Counted from the first letter of the stretch, positions 1 through 8,704 are shown. The stretch: 36,658 nt of DNA from Methylobacterium oryzihabitans (GCF_004004555.2 NZ_SACP01000042.1:1-36658); one strand, 5' to 3'. The notes: a model not told the origin generated them from the sequence alone. Made by a program: numbers and translations.

Positions 1-3000
1 CGCTGGCGGGCCTGCGCACCACGGTCGCGGCGTTGCGCGAGCGCGTGGCGGCGCAGGAGGCGCCGCGGCCGGCCGCCGGGCAGGGGCGAGCCGGCGCCCA
101 TACCCGGGCCGAGGCCAGGACCTGGCTGGCGGGCGAGTTCGGCCGCATCGGCGAGCAGACGGCGATCAAGGGAGAGGCCGACAAGGCGCTCGCCGATCTC
201 GGCGCGCTGCTTCCCGCCAAACGGACCGCCCTGGCCGCCGCCGGGGCCGCCAACCCGCCCGACGCCGCCGCGACGGCGCTGCGGACCGAGATCGCGGAAC
301 TGACGGCCCTGCGGCGTGAGCTGATCTCGGTCCAGATCGGCAACGAGTTCGGCGGGCTCGGCAAGCTGGCCTCCGGCCCCGCCCCCAAGGGCGGGGCGAT
401 CACCGCGATGTGGGCCCTGCACGGTCCCGGCGCGACCTCGATGGAGAGTCGCGTCGACGAGCGCCAGATCCGCGAGATCGGCCGCATGGTCGATGCGTTC
501 AACGCCGGCGCGACGCCGGTGCTCTGGGACGACGGCAGCGAGGCGACGCCGGCCTCGTTCTCCGAGCGGCTCGACAGGGTGGCGAGCCGGCTCGAAGGGG
601 CCTCGAACCGCAAGCTCGGCGACGCGGCGGCGCGGGAGGTGCGGACTCTGGCCGCCGTGTTCGGCATCCGGGCGGCGCATGCCGAGGCGGTCGCCCATGT
701 CGAGGCGATCCTCGACACGGCGCCGACCCTGCCGGTGGGCGGCGCGCTGCGGGCGATGACCGGCATGCTGCCGGGCCTCCGGGACGACGGCCATTCCGGC
801 GAGCTGCCGGCGCTCGGGCGCGCGGCCGACAGCCTGAACGCGCTGGCCGGATGGATCCGCAGCGGCGAGCCGCTGCCCAACCTGCAGGGCCACGACGCCG
901 GCTTCGACCGGGCGTGGCTGCCGCTGAAGCAGGAGGCGGGCGGGCAGAAGGCCGTCGTGTTCCTGCACGATCAGCAGGTCCGGCAGAGCCGGTCGACGCT
1001 GAGCCCCGAAACGCTGGCGGCGGGCGAGGCGCTGCTGCCGCTCCTGCACAGGACGGACGAGACGCTGACGGTCGGCGAGCGCCGGCAGCTCCTCGACTTC
1101 GCCGGCAAGGGCAAGTGGTCGACCCTGGCGGACGCCCGGGGGATGCTGGAGGAGGTGCGCGACGAGCGGATCCGGCAGAGCCGGTCGACGGTGAGCGAGG
1201 CGACGTGGGCGGCGGGCCTGCCGCTGCTGCCGCTCCTGGACAAGGAGGACGGGACGCTGACGGTCGGGGAGCGCCGGCAGCTCCTCGAGTTCGTCGGCAA
1301 GGGCAAGTGGTCGACGCTGGCGGAGGCCCGCGAGATGCTGGCGCCGGTGCGCGACGAGCGGATCCGGCAGGTCCGCGCGGCGCTGAGCGAGGCGAAGCTG
1401 GCGGCGGGCGGGCCGCTCATGCCGCTGCTGGCCAAGGCGGACGGCGCGCTCACGGAGAACGAGCGGGTGCAGCTTCTCGCCTTCGTCGGGAAAGGGGAGC
1501 GCTCGACCCTGGCGGAGGCCCGCGAGATGCTGGCCCAGGTTCCGGCGCAGACCCGGGCGGTGCAGGCGGCGCGCGAGAGCGGCGCCAAGGCCGCGACGCT
1601 CCGGCACGAGGTCACGGCGCTCAACCGGCGCTTCGCCGACGCGCTGACGGTCGACCGCCGCAAGTGGTGGAACCCCGCCACCTGGAGCCAGAAGTCGGTC
1701 CGGGTCTTCCACGAATCCTCGTCGGTCATGAAGGACAAGGCGTTCCAGACCGCCCTGCGCGCGTTCGGCGGCAGCGCCGCCGGACGCGACGTCGCGCTGA
1801 TGACCGCGCGCCTCGCCCGGCTCGAACTGGAAACGATGACGGCCGAGACGCTCGGCTTCGGCGCCCACGGCGACAAGCATCTGGCGAACTGGCGGCCCGA
1901 TCCCGCCAACCCGCTCGCGCATGTCGGGATCAGCAACCGGGACCTCGACGCGATCGGCATCACCGCGGACGAGTTCGGCGAGCTGCAGGCGACCGTCGAG
2001 GCGTTCAACCGGCAGGGGATCGGCAGCATCGACGACGTCCGCGCCTTCAATGCCAGCATCCGCGGCGTTGCCGAGACGGCGTTCCGCAGCCGGGGCGCCC
2101 AGGGCCTGATCGAGGGCTTCCAGTCCGAGAGCGCCCGGGCGATGGGCCGCCACCTCCTCGACGTCGTCGTCGAGAACGCCGACGTCACCAACCGGGCGAC
2201 CGTGCCGCAGGCGCGCGAGCGGCATGCCGGCATCGACAGCGCCTCGGTCGCCGGGCATTTCCGCGATCAGGTCGCGACGCTGCGATCCGGCATGGAAGCG
2301 GCCGATCCGGGCTCCTGGGACCGGCTCCGGGAGGGGGCGACCGAATACCGCGAGATCGAGGGCCGGATCGCGCACAGCTACGGCGGCTATCAGGCGGTCG
2401 CGGCCGAGATCGAGAACGCCCGCAAGGTCCTCTCCGACGAGGCGGAGAGGGGGGATCTCGGCGTCGGCGTGAACCCCGGCGCGCGCCACGCCCTGCGCGA
2501 CGCCGCGGCGATCCGCACCGGCCTGCGCGCCGGGCCCGGGGCGCCGGGATCGGACGAGGCGGCGAGGCGCCGGAGGCTCGAAGCGGTCGCCGACGCGATC
2601 GTCTTCATCCGCGAGGACGGGCCGACGCTCCAGGCCCAGCTCGGCGACCGGATCAGCGATCACGGCGCCGCGCTCGACGCCATCGTGGCGGCGCGCCGCG
2701 CGGCCAACCCGCAGCTCGGCGCCGTCACCGACATGATCCGGGCGGCGGTGCTGAACGAGTGGCTCGGCGCGAAGGCGGACCTCACGGTGACGGGCGACGC
2801 GGTCGCGGAGGGCTTCGACCCGGCGGCGGCGCCGGCCCGGGCCAGGATCGAGGCGCGGCTGGCGGATTGGGGCGTCACCCCGGACCGGTTCGCGCCGGAG
2901 ATCGATTCCGTGCTCTACGCCCGGATGACGCCGGCCGATCTCCAGCAATGGGGCAGGGAGGTCCGGCTCTCGCCGCCGATGCGGGCGGAGCTGAAGGCGC

Positions 3001-4523
3001 GGGAGCCGCGGTTCTTCCAGGAGGGCGGCGGGGTCGCCGGCGCGATGAGGGATGTCCGCCGGGGAGCGATCGACGCCCTGACCAACCGGGCGACGATGAC
3101 CCCGGACACCCGCGGGCACCTGTTCGCGCTGCTCGGGTCGTTCCAGGAGGGCGACAAGCTCGACCTGAAGGCCGGGCAGCGCATCGGCCTCGATTCCGGC
3201 AAGATCCCGATCGACCCGGCAGGGATCGCCGGGCTCAAGGCGAAGATCGCGGCCGCCCGTCTCGGCCAGTTCGAGGTCGAGCGCGGCTCGGACGGCTACA
3301 AGCTCCACCTCCGGGCCGGGTACGAGGGCAAGGGCAGCCTCGACGTCGTCGCCGGCAAGCGGGTCGGCTTCGGGTTCGGCGAGGGCGGCGGCGAGGGGTC
3401 GCTCGGGGTCGAGGGCAGCGGCAGCACGCTGAAGGGCGTGTCGATCAGCTTCCGGAACGATGCGGACGGCCTGAACGCGCTGCTCGACCTCGTCGGCAAG
3501 ATGGTGGACGGGGACGCGATCTCCCACCGGGACTGGAAGGACGCGACCGACCTCGGCGCCACGACGGAGGGGCGCAGGAAGGTGGCGGTCGGCCTCAAGG
3601 CCGGCGCGGGCGTCACCCTGGGCGGTTCCTCTCCCTGGGCGGCGCACCACGACCGCCCGGACACGCTCGGCGCCGGCGCCTCGCTGGGGGCGGGCATCAC
3701 GGGCAGCAAGGGGTGGAAGAGCGTCTCCACCGACAGCCTGAACCAGCGGACGGTCAAGAGCGAGGTCGAGTACGCCTTCACGGCCGGGGCGAATGCCGGG
3801 CTCTACGCCCGGATCTACAACCCGCAGAACATGGGTGCGAGCTGGCTCGCCCAGGAGAGCGGCGGCCAGGCCGGCGCCGACGCCGCGTTCGGCAAGGGGG
3901 CCGGGTGGGACAACGCCAAGGGAACGGCCGACGACGCCGGCAAGTTCAACATGCACGACACCGTACAGAACACCGACCTGCTCGGCGTCGACGTCTCCAA
4001 GACGTGGTCCTACACCGACAAGTCGAAGATCGTCTTCGACGGGTCGGGCTTCTACGACAAGTGCGAGAAGGTCCGGCAATCGAACGTCAAGGAGAGCCCG
4101 GTGGCGAAATTCGCCGCCGTCCACACGCCGGCGATGCGGAAGGCGATCGCCGACCCGGCGAATCCCGATCTCGACCGTGGGATCAAGCAGTTCATGGACC
4201 TGATGGGACCGGAGGACGCGCTCGCGGTGACCTACGCGCTCAGGACCGAGCGGAAGGCCGAGGCGAACGAACTCGTCCGCCGGGCGCAGGCCGAGCGCCG
4301 GGCCGGCAACGAGACCTTCGCCCGGGTCTACGAGGATCGCGCCGACACGATCGTCGCCGACGCGGAGAACTATTTTCCGAGCAAGATCGGCCTGTTGTCG
4401 ATCGACGTGCGCAAGAGCGAGGTCACGAACCTGAACGGGCGCTGGGTCAAGTGGGACTCGTTCTCCGACGGCAAGACCGAGCACCAGGGCGCGTCGATCT
4501 CGATTCCCGAGCCGAAGGCCTGA
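1..4523 (+). CDS. Giant repeat-containing protein of unknown function, effector/toxin-like (5' partial)
   Basis: The frame is open from base 3 and no convincing start with a ribosome binding site is seen, so the gene begins upstream; the TTG at 33 is only the first start-like codon. About 1500 residues are visible. From residue 33 on the protein has a single Cys (in FYDKCEKV), as is common in exported proteins. Numbering from the TTG, residues 317-508 are three 64-residue tandem repeats (each with a GERRQLL/NERVQLL and a KGKWSTLA-like core). The middle is helical and Ala/Arg-rich. Residues about 1085-1260 are Gly-rich with alternating short strands (LKAGAGVTLGG, LGAGASLGAGITG, YAFTAGANAGLYARI), which could form a beta-barrel or beta-sheet domain. 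Two WxxxE patterns occur (WLAGE, WLAQE), but this can be chance. The layout recalls large AvrE/HopR-type type III effectors; that is an impression, not an identification. No secretion genes are nearby. Confidence 0.8.
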   Translation, partial: LAGLRTTVAALRERVAAQEAPRPAAGQGRAGAHTRAEARTWLAGEFGRIGEQTAIKGEADKALADLGALLPAKRTALAAAGAANPPDAAATALRTEIAELTALRRELISVQIGNEFGGLGKLASGPAPKGGAITAMWALHGPGATSMESRVDERQIREIGRMVDAFNAGATPVLWDDGSEATPASFSERLDRVASRLEGASNRKLGDAAAREVRTLAAVFGIRAAHAEAVAHVEAILDTAPTLPVGGALRAMTGMLPGLRDDGHSGELPALGRAADSLNALAGWIRSGEPLPNLQGHDAGFDRAWLPLKQEAGGQKAVVFLHDQQVRQSRSTLSPETLAAGEALLPLLHRTDETLTVGERRQLLDFAGKGKWSTLADARGMLEEVRDERIRQSRSTVSEATWAAGLPLLPLLDKEDGTLTVGERRQLLEFVGKGKWSTLAEAREMLAPVRDERIRQVRAALSEAKLAAGGPLMPLLAKADGALTENERVQLLAFVGKGERSTLAEAREMLAQVPAQTRAVQAARESGAKAATLRHEVTALNRRFADALTVDRRKWWNPATWSQKSVRVFHESSSVMKDKAFQTALRAFGGSAAGRDVALMTARLARLELETMTAETLGFGAHGDKHLANWRPDPANPLAHVGISNRDLDAIGITADEFGELQATVEAFNRQGIGSIDDVRAFNASIRGVAETAFRSRGAQGLIEGFQSESARAMGRHLLDVVVENADVTNRATVPQARERHAGIDSASVAGHFRDQVATLRSGMEAADPGSWDRLREGATEYREIEGRIAHSYGGYQAVAAEIENARKVLSDEAERGDLGVGVNPGARHALRDAAAIRTGLRAGPGAPGSDEAARRRRLEAVADAIVFIREDGPTLQAQLGDRISDHGAALDAIVAARRAANPQLGAVTDMIRAAVLNEWLGAKADLTVTGDAVAEGFDPAAAPARARIEARLADWGVTPDRFAPEIDSVLYARMTPADLQQWGREVRLSPPMRAELKAREPRFFQEGGGVAGAMRDVRRGAIDALTNRATMTPDTRGHLFALLGSFQEGDKLDLKAGQRIGLDSGKIPIDPAGIAGLKAKIAAARLGQFEVERGSDGYKLHLRAGYEGKGSLDVVAGKRVGFGFGEGGGEGSLGVEGSGSTLKGVSISFRNDADGLNALLDLVGKMVDGDAISHRDWKDATDLGATTEGRRKVAVGLKAGAGVTLGGSSPWAAHHDRPDTLGAGASLGAGITGSKGWKSVSTDSLNQRTVKSEVEYAFTAGANAGLYARIYNPQNMGASWLAQESGGQAGADAAFGKGAGWDNAKGTADDAGKFNMHDTVQNTDLLGVDVSKTWSYTDKSKIVFDGSGFYDKCEKVRQSNVKESPVAKFAAVHTPAMRKAIADPANPDLDRGIKQFMDLMGPEDALAVTYALRTERKAEANELVRRAQAERRAGNETFARVYEDRADTIVADAENYFPSKIGLLSIDVRKSEVTNLNGRWVKWDSFSDGKTEHQGASISIPEPKA
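981..1556 (+). repeat. Three in-frame tandem repeats of 192 bp
   Basis: The units start at 981, 1173 and 1365 with the shared start CGGCAG (CGGCAGAGCCGGTCGACG in the first two). The period is exactly 192 bp, so each copy adds 64 residues to the giant protein. Copies 1 and 2 are closest to each other; copy 3 has diverged more (NERVQLLAF in place of GERRQLL-F). This points to past unequal recombination or slippage within the gene. Confidence 0.9.
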
Positions 4524-4623
4524 AACGGTTTTTGGACGATTCGTTCAAAAACCGTTTCAGAAGCCCGCGCGGCGCCTGAGCGAAGCCGGTTTCTGCATCG
4601 CGAAGCGATCATTCAGAAACCGT
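4521..4623 (-). repeat. Dispersed structured intergenic repeat, copy A
   Basis: Read on the minus strand, this segment contains GATCGCTTCGCGATGC, then CCGGCTTCGCTCA, then CCGCGCGGG, then a hairpin. The same order is found at 8705-8866 and 27107-27251. The hairpin has perfect 14-bp arms (TGAAACGGTTTTTG at 4521-4534 and its complement at 4546-4559) with an 11-base loop. It overlaps the stop codon of the giant gene. It could also act as a terminator for that gene, but no T-run follows on the plus strand. Confidence 0.8.
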
Positions 4624-4628
4624 ATGAA

Positions 4629-4674
4629 ACGATTTCCGGACATTCGGTCCGGGACGCGATCCTTCGGATCTCGT
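4629..4674. repeat. Second, degenerate hairpin module beside copy A
   Basis: The stretch begins ACGATTTCCGGA and ends TTCGGATCTCGT, so its ends pair imperfectly. Those ends resemble the terminal hairpin of copy C (8705-8866) read in reverse. Inside it lie two smaller hairpins, TCCGGAC/GTCCGGG and GATCC-TTC-GGATC. It may be a second, partly decayed insertion of the same element. Confidence 0.5.
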
Positions 4675-4710
4675 CTGAGCCGGGGAGGGGGCCGGCACCC
4701 CGGTCCCGGC

Positions 4711-5991
4711 TCACGGCTTCGGCGACAGGTGGGCGATCTGGCTGCCGAGGAGGTAGGAGTGCTCGCGCAGCGCCCGGAACCGCCGCGGGACCGGGGCGGT
4801 CGCGGGCAGCGGCAGGTCGTCCTCGCCGACGCGGCCGAGGATCAGGTCGGCGAGGGCACGGCCGAACACCGTGCCCGGCGCGATGCCGCGGCCGTTGTAG
4901 CCGCTGAACGAGACCACCCGCTCCGCGAGCCGGTGGAAGCGCGGCAGGGCGTCGGCGGTCATGCCGATCATGCCGTACCAGCCGGCCTCGATCCGGACCT
5001 CGCCGAGCTGCGGGAAGATCCGGCGCAGGGTGCGGCGGGCCCAGGCGGCGTGGATCGCGGAACCGGTGCCGCGCAGGGCGCCGACGCTGCCGACGATCAG
5101 GCGTCCGGCGCGGTCGAAGCGGAACGACGACAGCACGGTCCGGGTGTCCCAGCAGCCCTGGCGCTCGGGCAGGATCGTGCGGGCGAGGTTCGACGACAGC
5201 GGCGCGGTGGCGATGTTGAAGTAGGGGAGGTGGACGATCTCCTCGCGGATCTCCGGCCAGGGCGCCCGGGTGTAGGCGTTGGTCGCGACCACGACCCAGT
5301 CGGCGGCGACCGCGCCGGCCGGGGTCGCGACGCGCCAGCCCGTGCCCGCGCGGGTCACCGCCCCCACCGGGCTGCCGGTGTGGATCGCCGCGCCGGCCGC
5401 GATCGCGGCCCCCGCCAGCCCGCGGGCATAGGCGAGCGGCTGGATCGTGCCGGCCCGGCGGTCGAGGAGCGCCCCGGCATAGGCGGTCGAGCCGACCTTC
5501 CCGGCGGTCTCGGCGGCGTCGAGCAGGTCCACCGGTGCGCCGCGGCGGCGCCACTGGGCGTGGCGCTCGGCGAGTTCGCGCCGGCCGGATTCGCCGACGG
5601 CGAGGTGCAGCGTGCCGGCCCGCTCGGGCTCGCACGCGATGGCGTGGCGCGCGACGAGATCGAACACCACGCCCGGCGCGTCGCCGAGCAGGGCGAGGAG
5701 CCGTTCGCCGTGGGGCGCGCCGAGGATGCCCGGCAGGTCGTCGGGCATCACCCACAGCCCGGCATTGACGAGGCCGACATTGCGGCCCGAGCCGCCGAAG
5801 CCGATCCCGTCGCCCTCCAGTACCACCACCCGCGCGCCGGCCTCGGCGAGGTGCAGGGCCGCCGACAGGCCGGTATAGCCGGCGCCGATCACCGCCACGT
5901 CGGCGGTCGTCTCGCCGGCGAGCGCCCGCGTGGGCGGGGAGGGAGGGGCGGTGCGCGCCCACAGGCCGTGCGAGCGCGGATCGTTCGGCAT
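4711..5991 (-). CDS. FAD-dependent amino-acid/amine oxidoreductase (DAO family)
   Basis: This is a 426-residue flavoenzyme of the D-amino-acid oxidase family (DadA, glycine oxidase and gamma-glutamylputrescine oxidase relatives). The FAD-binding Rossmann motif GAGYTG lies at residues 36-41, followed by LSAALHLAEAG and a VVVLEGDGIGFGGSGRN segment typical of the PuuB-like branch. The C-terminal part carries WYGMIGMTADALPRF and FSGYNGRGIAPGT, the second FAD-contact region of these oxidases. The enzyme would oxidise a C-N bond of an amino acid or amine to an imine and release H2O2 or pass electrons on. The substrate cannot be read from the sequence. The ATG at 5991 is preceded only by a weak GGGACGA-like site. 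The 73-residue gene lies 28 bp upstream on the same strand, so the two probably form an operon. Confidence 0.88.
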   Translation of the reverse strand: MPNDPRSHGLWARTAPPSPPTRALAGETTADVAVIGAGYTGLSAALHLAEAGARVVVLEGDGIGFGGSGRNVGLVNAGLWVMPDDLPGILGAPHGERLLALLGDAPGVVFDLVARHAIACEPERAGTLHLAVGESGRRELAERHAQWRRRGAPVDLLDAAETAGKVGSTAYAGALLDRRAGTIQPLAYARGLAGAAIAAGAAIHTGSPVGAVTRAGTGWRVATPAGAVAADWVVVATNAYTRAPWPEIREEIVHLPYFNIATAPLSSNLARTILPERQGCWDTRTVLSSFRFDRAGRLIVGSVGALRGTGSAIHAAWARRTLRRIFPQLGEVRIEAGWYGMIGMTADALPRFHRLAERVVSFSGYNGRGIAPGTVFGRALADLILGRVGEDDLPLPATAPVPRRFRALREHSYLLGSQIAHLSPKP

Positions 5992-6019
5992 GGCGTCGTC
6001 CCGCGATCGGACCCGTTTC

Positions 6020-6241
6020 TCAGTCGTCGAGGGGATCCAGGATCAGGCCGAGGCGGTCGCCCGCCGCGAGGGTGCGCCCGGGCTCCGGCTCCTCGACATC
6101 CGCGATCGAGCGGGCGATGCCGGCGACCGTCACGGGAGCGCCGACGAGTTCGTCGAGGCCGTGCGGGAACGCCCGCGGCGCGCGGACCCAGATGCGGTTC
6201 TCGTCCTGCGCGTCCACGTCCATCACCTCGGCGTTCCACAT
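6020..6241 (-). CDS. Small conserved-looking hypothetical protein, 73 aa
   Basis: An acidic 73-residue protein with no membrane segment or signal peptide. Its core (RIWVRAPRAFPHGLDEL, VGAPVTVAGIARSI) looks like a small beta-rich fold and is not recognised. The ATG at 6241 follows a good purine-rich site (GGGAGGGAC on the minus strand), and the gene lies 28 bp upstream of the DAO-family oxidase, which supports a real gene in a two-gene operon. It might be a small subunit or accessory of the oxidase, but that rests on position only. Confidence 0.6.
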   Translation of the reverse strand: MWNAEVMDVDAQDENRIWVRAPRAFPHGLDELVGAPVTVAGIARSIADVEEPEPGRTLAAGDRLGLILDPLDD

Positions 6242-6458
6242 CGTCCGTCCCTCCCGGTTGTCGTTCGCGTCCCGGACGACCGGGCGACGCCTGGAATGCG
6301 GTCGCCCCAGAGCAGGGGCCGTACCTGGAAGATCGCCGCGACGCCACCTATCTGTGAGACCTCGGCAGTGATGCTGCGCCGGCGCGAGGCCGGCCGGCTG
6401 CCGATCGACCCGTCACCCCGACGCGGGCGTATGATCGGGCGAGTTCGAGAGGCCAGTC

Positions 6459-6653
6459 ATGGCCAAGAGCGTCATCACGGGCTCCGCCCGTGGGGTCTCC
6501 AGCGACGACTTCAACAAGCGGATGGCCCGCCTCGCGCCGCTGCCAGAGCCGGCGGCGCAGCCCCCCAAGCACCGTTCGATCAGGAACAAGCCTGCCTCCC
6601 CGCCGCCCGAGCCTCAACCCGAGCCGGCCGGCGACACCCCGGAAGAGACCTGA
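6459..6653 (+). CDS. Small Pro-rich hypothetical protein, 64 aa
   Basis: The ATG at 6459 is preceded by GAGAGG six bases upstream. The N-terminal half is basic and polar (MAKSVITGSARGVSSDDFNK) and the C-terminal half is Pro/Glu-rich and probably disordered. No known domain is recognised. The stop is two bases before the next ATG, so it is likely co-transcribed with the 76-residue gene. Confidence 0.55.
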   Translation: MAKSVITGSARGVSSDDFNKRMARLAPLPEPAAQPPKHRSIRNKPASPPPEPQPEPAGDTPEET

Positions 6654-6655
6654 GA

Positions 6656-6886
6656 ATGCTGAGATCCAAGCAGAAGCCGAAGCCGCAGGACAGCGGCTTC
6701 GTGCTGTTCGACGTCTATTACGAGGATGGGTCGCGGCGGTCGAACCGCCGGGTCCCCCGTGCCGCCCTCCTCGGGCTCGACGGCGACGAGTCCGCCCGCG
6801 CGGTGATCGAGGAGCAGGACCGGGAGATCGCGGAGAAATCCGGCCGTCCCCCGCTCGCGATCACGCGGCTGACCCGCTCGGCCTGA
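6656..6886 (+). CDS. Small hypothetical protein, 76 aa
   Basis: The ATG at 6656 follows the previous stop by two bases, suggesting translational coupling. The protein has a basic Lys-rich start, a short beta-like core (FVLFDVYYEDGSRRSNRRVP) and an acidic helix (SARAVIEEQDREIAEKSG). The size and composition suit a small cytosolic protein, perhaps nucleic-acid binding, but no family is recognised. Its last 26 bases overlap the convergent 3' end of the spermidine-synthase-like gene. Confidence 0.6.
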   Translation: MLRSKQKPKPQDSGFVLFDVYYEDGSRRSNRRVPRAALLGLDGDESARAVIEEQDREIAEKSGRPPLAITRLTRSA

Positions 6887-7580
6887 CCGCGGTCGCGGCG
6901 ATCCCCTCGGGCGGCATCGTCGCGAACCACAGGACGTGCCGGCGCCCGCTCGTGCCGTCGGCGTGGACGCGCAGCTCCTCGACCAGGAAGCCGGTCCGGC
7001 GCAGGCGCGCCTTGAACTTCCGGTCCGGCCCGCCCGACCACACGCCCAGCACGCCGCCGGGCCGGAGGGCGTAGCGGGCCCGCTTCAGCCCCCAGGCGTC
7101 GTAGAGACGGTCGTTGACGCGGCGGACCATCCCCTCCGGGCCGTTGTCGACGTCGAGCAGGATGGCGTCGTAGCACGCCGCCTCGCGCTGGATGACCCGG
7201 TTGACGTCGTCCTCTCGCAGTTCGACGCGCGGGTCGTCGAGGCAGCCGGCGGTGAGATGCGCGAGCGGGCCGCGCGCCCAGGCGACGACCGCCGGGACCA
7301 GCTCCGCCACCACCACGCGCGCCTGGGGCCCGAGGGCCGCGAGGGCGGCGCGCAGGGTGAAGCCCATCCCGAGCCCGCCGATCAGGATCCTGGCCCGGGG
7401 CGTGTCGCGCAGGCGCTCGCAGACATGGGTCGCCAGCACCGCCTCCGACCGCGAGGCGCGGCTGCTCATCAGCTCGATGGTGCCGACGCAGATCGTGTAT
7501 TCGTCGCCCTGGCGCATGAGCCGCATCGGCTCGCGCTCGCCGGGAATCGCGCTGGTGTCGATTTCAACCCATGGTGCCAC
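6861..7580 (-). CDS. Spermidine-synthase-like class I methyltransferase-fold protein
   Basis: A 239-residue protein with a Rossmann fold of the polyamine synthase/SAM-methyltransferase type. A short N-terminal region (TICVGTIELMSSRASRSEAVLA) is where spermidine synthases carry their beta domain. It is followed by the nucleotide-binding loop ILIGGLGMGFTLRAAL, an acidic strand end (VVVAELVPAVVAWA), the DDPRVELREDDV segment and the active-site-like DAILLDVDNGPEGM. The catalytic Asp environment differs from classical SpeE (usually DxxDP), so the transferred group and substrate are uncertain. It is shorter than typical SpeE (about 280 residues) and stands alone, with no polyamine genes nearby. It overlaps the convergent 76-residue gene by 26 bp and is divergent from the 67-residue gene. 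Confidence 0.8.
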   Translation of the reverse strand: MAPWVEIDTSAIPGEREPMRLMRQGDEYTICVGTIELMSSRASRSEAVLATHVCERLRDTPRARILIGGLGMGFTLRAALAALGPQARVVVAELVPAVVAWARGPLAHLTAGCLDDPRVELREDDVNRVIQREAACYDAILLDVDNGPEGMVRRVNDRLYDAWGLKRARYALRPGGVLGVWSGGPDRKFKARLRRTGFLVEELRVHADGTSGRRHVLWFATMPPEGIAATAVRPSGSAA

Positions 7581-7678
7581 GGAGCAGACCTTCGCTTGAC
7601 GCGGGGGAGGGGGCGATGTCGCCGAAGCCGGCGCCCGCGGAGTTGGTCATCGCGGGCGCGATGTGCGAGAACGCGCGG

Positions 7679-7882
7679 ATGACCGACGACACTCTCTATC
7701 CCTTCACGATCGAAGTCTCACCCCTGAGCGCCCCGAAAGGCCATTACGGCTGGGCGATCCGCAAGCACGGCAAGCTCCTGGAGCGCTCCGACCGGGCCTA
7801 CGAGAACGAGGCCAAGGCCTACAACCGCGCGCTCGCGGCGGTCGAGCGGGCCCTCCACGGCGGCGCCGACGCCCGGCGCTGA
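7679..7882 (+). CDS. Small hypothetical protein, 67 aa
   Basis: The recognisable part begins MTDDTLYPFTIEV and continues with GHYGWAIRKHGKLLERSD and an Ala-rich helix. The start is uncertain: an ATG at 7616 has a much stronger ribosome binding site (GGGGGAGGGGG) and would give 88 residues, and an ATG at 7661 is also in frame. No domain is recognised. The pattern (short beta strands, basic patch, helix) fits a small soluble protein. Confidence 0.6.
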   Translation: MTDDTLYPFTIEVSPLSAPKGHYGWAIRKHGKLLERSDRAYENEAKAYNRALAAVERALHGGADARR

Positions 7883-7961
7883 TCGCGTCGGCCTCGCTCG
7901 ACCGGGCCCGGGCCGGCGAGGCCGGTGGCGGGCCCGGCACCGGGCCGCGAGCGAGGCAGCC

Positions 7962-8642
7962 ATGCCCCTGACCTGCGCCATCGGCGACCCGCACGGCCGC
8001 CCCGATCTGCTGTCGGCCATGCTCGACGCCGCGGCGGCACGGGGCGTGGACACCGTCGTGTGCCTCGGCGACTACGTCGACAAGGGGCCCGACAGCGCCG
8101 GGGTGGTGCGCCTGCTGCGCCGGGCTCAGGCGCGGGCCCGGGTGATCTGCCTCGCGGGCAACCACGACGACATGCTGGTCCAGGCGGCGCGCGATCCCGC
8201 CCGGCATGCCTTCTGGGTCGAGAGGGGAGGGCGGGCGACCCTGGCGAGCTACGGCGCGTGGCACGCGCCGGACATCCCCGCCGACGACCTGGGGTGGCTT
8301 GCCGGGCTGCCGACCCTGCACGAGGACCGGCACCGCTACTACGTCCATGCCGGGCTGCGGCCGGGCGTGCCGGTGGAGCCGGAGAACCGGCACGACCGGT
8401 TGTGGATCCGCGAGCCGTTCCACTCGGCCGGGTACGATTTCGGCAAGCACGTCGTCCACGGCCATGCCCGCCAGCGCAGCGGCCGGCCCGACCTGCACCG
8501 CCACCGCACGAATCTCGACACCGATGCGTGGCGCTCCGGCATCCTGACCGCCGGCCTGTTCGACGACGCGGTCCCGGGCGGTCCGGTCGATCTGATCGTG
8601 ATGACCGGACCGGGGCATCGGCTGCCGTCCTCGCGGCCATGA
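7962..8642 (+). CDS. PPP-family metallophosphoesterase (serine/threonine phosphatase-like)
   Basis: A 226-residue protein with the metal-binding signatures of the PPP/calcineurin-like family in order: GDPHG at residues 8-12, GDYVDKGP at 36-43 and GNHD at 66-69, followed by the His motifs YVHAGLRPG and VVHGHARQ. These coordinate the dinuclear metal centre. The spacing resembles bacterial phosphoprotein phosphatases such as PrpA/PrpE and Ap4A-hydrolase-like enzymes, so the substrate could be a phosphoprotein or a dinucleotide. The ATG at 7962 follows GAGCGAGG. There is no signal peptide, so it should act in the cytoplasm. Confidence 0.88.
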   Translation: MPLTCAIGDPHGRPDLLSAMLDAAAARGVDTVVCLGDYVDKGPDSAGVVRLLRRAQARARVICLAGNHDDMLVQAARDPARHAFWVERGGRATLASYGAWHAPDIPADDLGWLAGLPTLHEDRHRYYVHAGLRPGVPVEPENRHDRLWIREPFHSAGYDFGKHVVHGHARQRSGRPDLHRHRTNLDTDAWRSGILTAGLFDDAVPGGPVDLIVMTGPGHRLPSSRP

Positions 8643-8704
8643 GCGTCGCGCCCACGGCGCAGGCCCGCGGCACCGCCGTAGGCACCGCGTCGGGTTCCGG
8701 GCTA

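Noticed and set aside
981..1556. CRISPR-like array
   Set aside because: The period is 192 bp, the units are coding and in frame, and there are no spacers.
410..4579. Very long open frame of over 1300 codons in a second plus frame across the giant gene
   Set aside because: Its product is Arg/Gly/Pro-rich low-complexity sequence, the usual shadow of a GC-rich gene; the other frame has normal amino-acid composition and clear repeats.
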